Source: Candidatus Omnitrophota bacterium (GTDB lineage Bacteria; Omnitrophota; Gorgyraeia; Gygaellales; Profunditerraquicolaceae). From it: a stretch of 12,752 bases of DNA. Below, one piece after another: positions 11,889 through 12,752 of the stretch (position 1 is the first letter of the stretch; every line of letters starts with the position of its first letter). The position numbers were made by a program, and so were the translations under genes. The stretch covers positions 1-12,752 of the forward strand of contig JAGOIJ010000037.1 of assembly GCA_017995695.1 (NCBI GenBank). Direction: 5' to 3'. The notes under the pieces were generated by a model. That model was not told the origin of the DNA. It saw nothing but the letters and a program-made list of their open reading frames with translations, and made no database searches.

Positions 11889-12752
11889 CTAACGAACAGT
11901 GAGTTCTTGAGGAACAATGCCTCGCGGTTGTTTGGCTTTATAGTGCGTATGCAACAATTCATGCGATTTCTCACTTAACGGCTTGCCTAAAAATTCCTTG
12001 TATAACCTTCTGATGTCAGGATTATTGTGGCTCCTGCGAATAGTTTTAGTCCGATCGATACCATAAAGCGCCTCGGCTCTCTTGCGTAAACAATCCTCAT
12101 CTAAAGGAATTGAGTTTAGGCCTGCGTACGGCTGGCCGCCGCCGCCAATGCAACCGCCAGGGCAACCCATGATCTCCACAAAATGGTAGCGCGTCGGATC
12201 CTTACGCACGATATTTAATAATTCATTGGCGTTACCAAGCCCATGCGCGACGGCAACGCGGATCTCTGTCCCATCCAACATGACCTTGCCTTCTTTGATC
12301 CCCTGCAAACCGCGGATATCAGTAATCTCAAGATCCATCAATGGCTCATCCGTATACAACTCATACGCTGTGCGCAATGCCGCCTCCATCACGCCGCCGG
12401 TAGTGCCAAAAATTGCGCCGGCTCCGCTTGAGATCCCCAATGGTTTGTCAAAATCCTCACCCTTAATATTTACAAAATCAATCCCTGCGGATTTAAACAT
12501 CCAGGCGATTTCGCGGGTCGTCACCACGATATCCACCCCAGGCATACCATTAACACGTAACTCGGGGCGCGCAGCCTCATACTTTTTGGCAGTGCAGCAC
12601 ATTATTGCGACACTTAAGATCTTTTTCGGGTCTGCTTTTATCTTCTGCGCAAAATACGTCTTCACCATCGCCCCCATCATAGACATGGGTGATTTACAGG
12701 TGGAGACATTTTCAATCAGGTCAGGATAAAACTGCTCAAGGCACTTCATCCA
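11889..12752 (-). CDS. hydA: [FeFe]-hydrogenase catalytic subunit, C-terminal part
   Basis: Partial: the gene runs off the right edge and only 287 C-terminal codons are visible. The last codon in view is TGG, so the sequence reads W-MKCLEQFYPD, matching the W that ends the H-cluster L1 motif (TSCxPxW); the ATG at 12749 is therefore internal. The L2 region reads IMCCTAKKYEA, with the H-cluster cysteine preceded by Cys instead of the usual Pro. The L3 motif EIMGCPGGCIGGGGQPY contains the two remaining H-cluster cysteines. FGTTGGVMEAALRTA and the C-terminal LLHTHY are typical of HndD/HydA-type group A enzymes. It reduces protons or oxidises H2 in the cytoplasm. The N-terminal Fe-S domains are out of view. 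It is followed by a nuoE-like gene 14 bases on. Confidence 0.95.
   Translation of the reverse strand, partial: WMKCLEQFYPDLIENVSTCKSPMSMMGAMVKTYFAQKIKADPKKILSVAIMCCTAKKYEAARPELRVNGMPGVDIVVTTREIAWMFKSAGIDFVNIKGEDFDKPLGISSGAGAIFGTTGGVMEAALRTAYELYTDEPLMDLEITDIRGLQGIKEGKVMLDGTEIRVAVAHGLGNANELLNIVRKDPTRYHFVEIMGCPGGCIGGGGQPYAGLNSIPLDEDCLRKRAEALYGIDRTKTIRRSHNNPDIRRLYKEFLGKPLSEKSHELLHTHYKAKQPRGIVPQELTVR

Noticed and set aside
12226..12729. Plus-strand 167-codon frame opposite hydA
   Set aside because: Shadow of the hydrogenase coding sequence.

Overview
The window comes from an anaerobic, hydrogen-metabolising bacterium with two membranes. It has moderate GC, Shine-Dalgarno starts, signal peptides and a secretin-like protein. 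A candidate phylum such as Omnitrophota or Elusimicrobiota would fit the mix of NfnAB, [FeFe]-hydrogenase and dispersed palindromic repeats, but that placement is inference and of low confidence. Every supported gene lies on the minus strand, so transcription runs from right to left.

Right side (about 12752 to 8254, then 8048 to 6807): this is an [FeFe]-hydrogenase locus. The C-terminal part of the catalytic subunit HydA enters from the right edge and is followed by a NuoE/HydC-type [2Fe-2S] subunit and a clear intrinsic terminator. A 416-base gap follows, holding three tandem 42-bp repeats and a long imperfect hairpin. Next come a TM1266-type regulator, HydG and HydE (HydG and HydE overlapping). 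A palindromic dispersed repeat of about 86 bp separates HydE from HydF. The catalytic subunit and all three H-cluster maturases are therefore clustered.

Middle (6723 to 4423): a secreted low-complexity protein with its own sigma-70-like promoter comes first. An envelope-signalling operon follows: a secreted protein of four 26-residue helical repeats, an ECF sigma factor, and a membrane-anchored zinc-type anti-sigma factor. An ECF-type promoter (GTAAAC, 17 bp, CGTC) precedes the operon, so it is probably autoregulated.

Left-middle (4405 to 1499): a MutY-like adenine glycosylase without Fe-S cluster cysteines is probably made from a leaderless mRNA. After it comes a compact transcription unit with a recognisable promoter (TTGCAG, 17 bp, TACAAT) and terminator. 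It encodes a ferritin-like diiron protein, a 50-aa HicB-like protein, a one-domain MazG pyrophosphohydrolase and an unusually short secretin-like exported protein. The last two junctions are start/stop overlaps.

Left edge (1437 to 1): the two subunits of an NfnAB/SudBA-type flavoprotein, start-stop coupled; NfnB runs off the window. NfnAB couples NADH, NADPH and ferredoxin. With a HydA/NuoE hydrogenase nearby, the region points to fermentative redox balancing through ferredoxin, NAD(P)H and H2.
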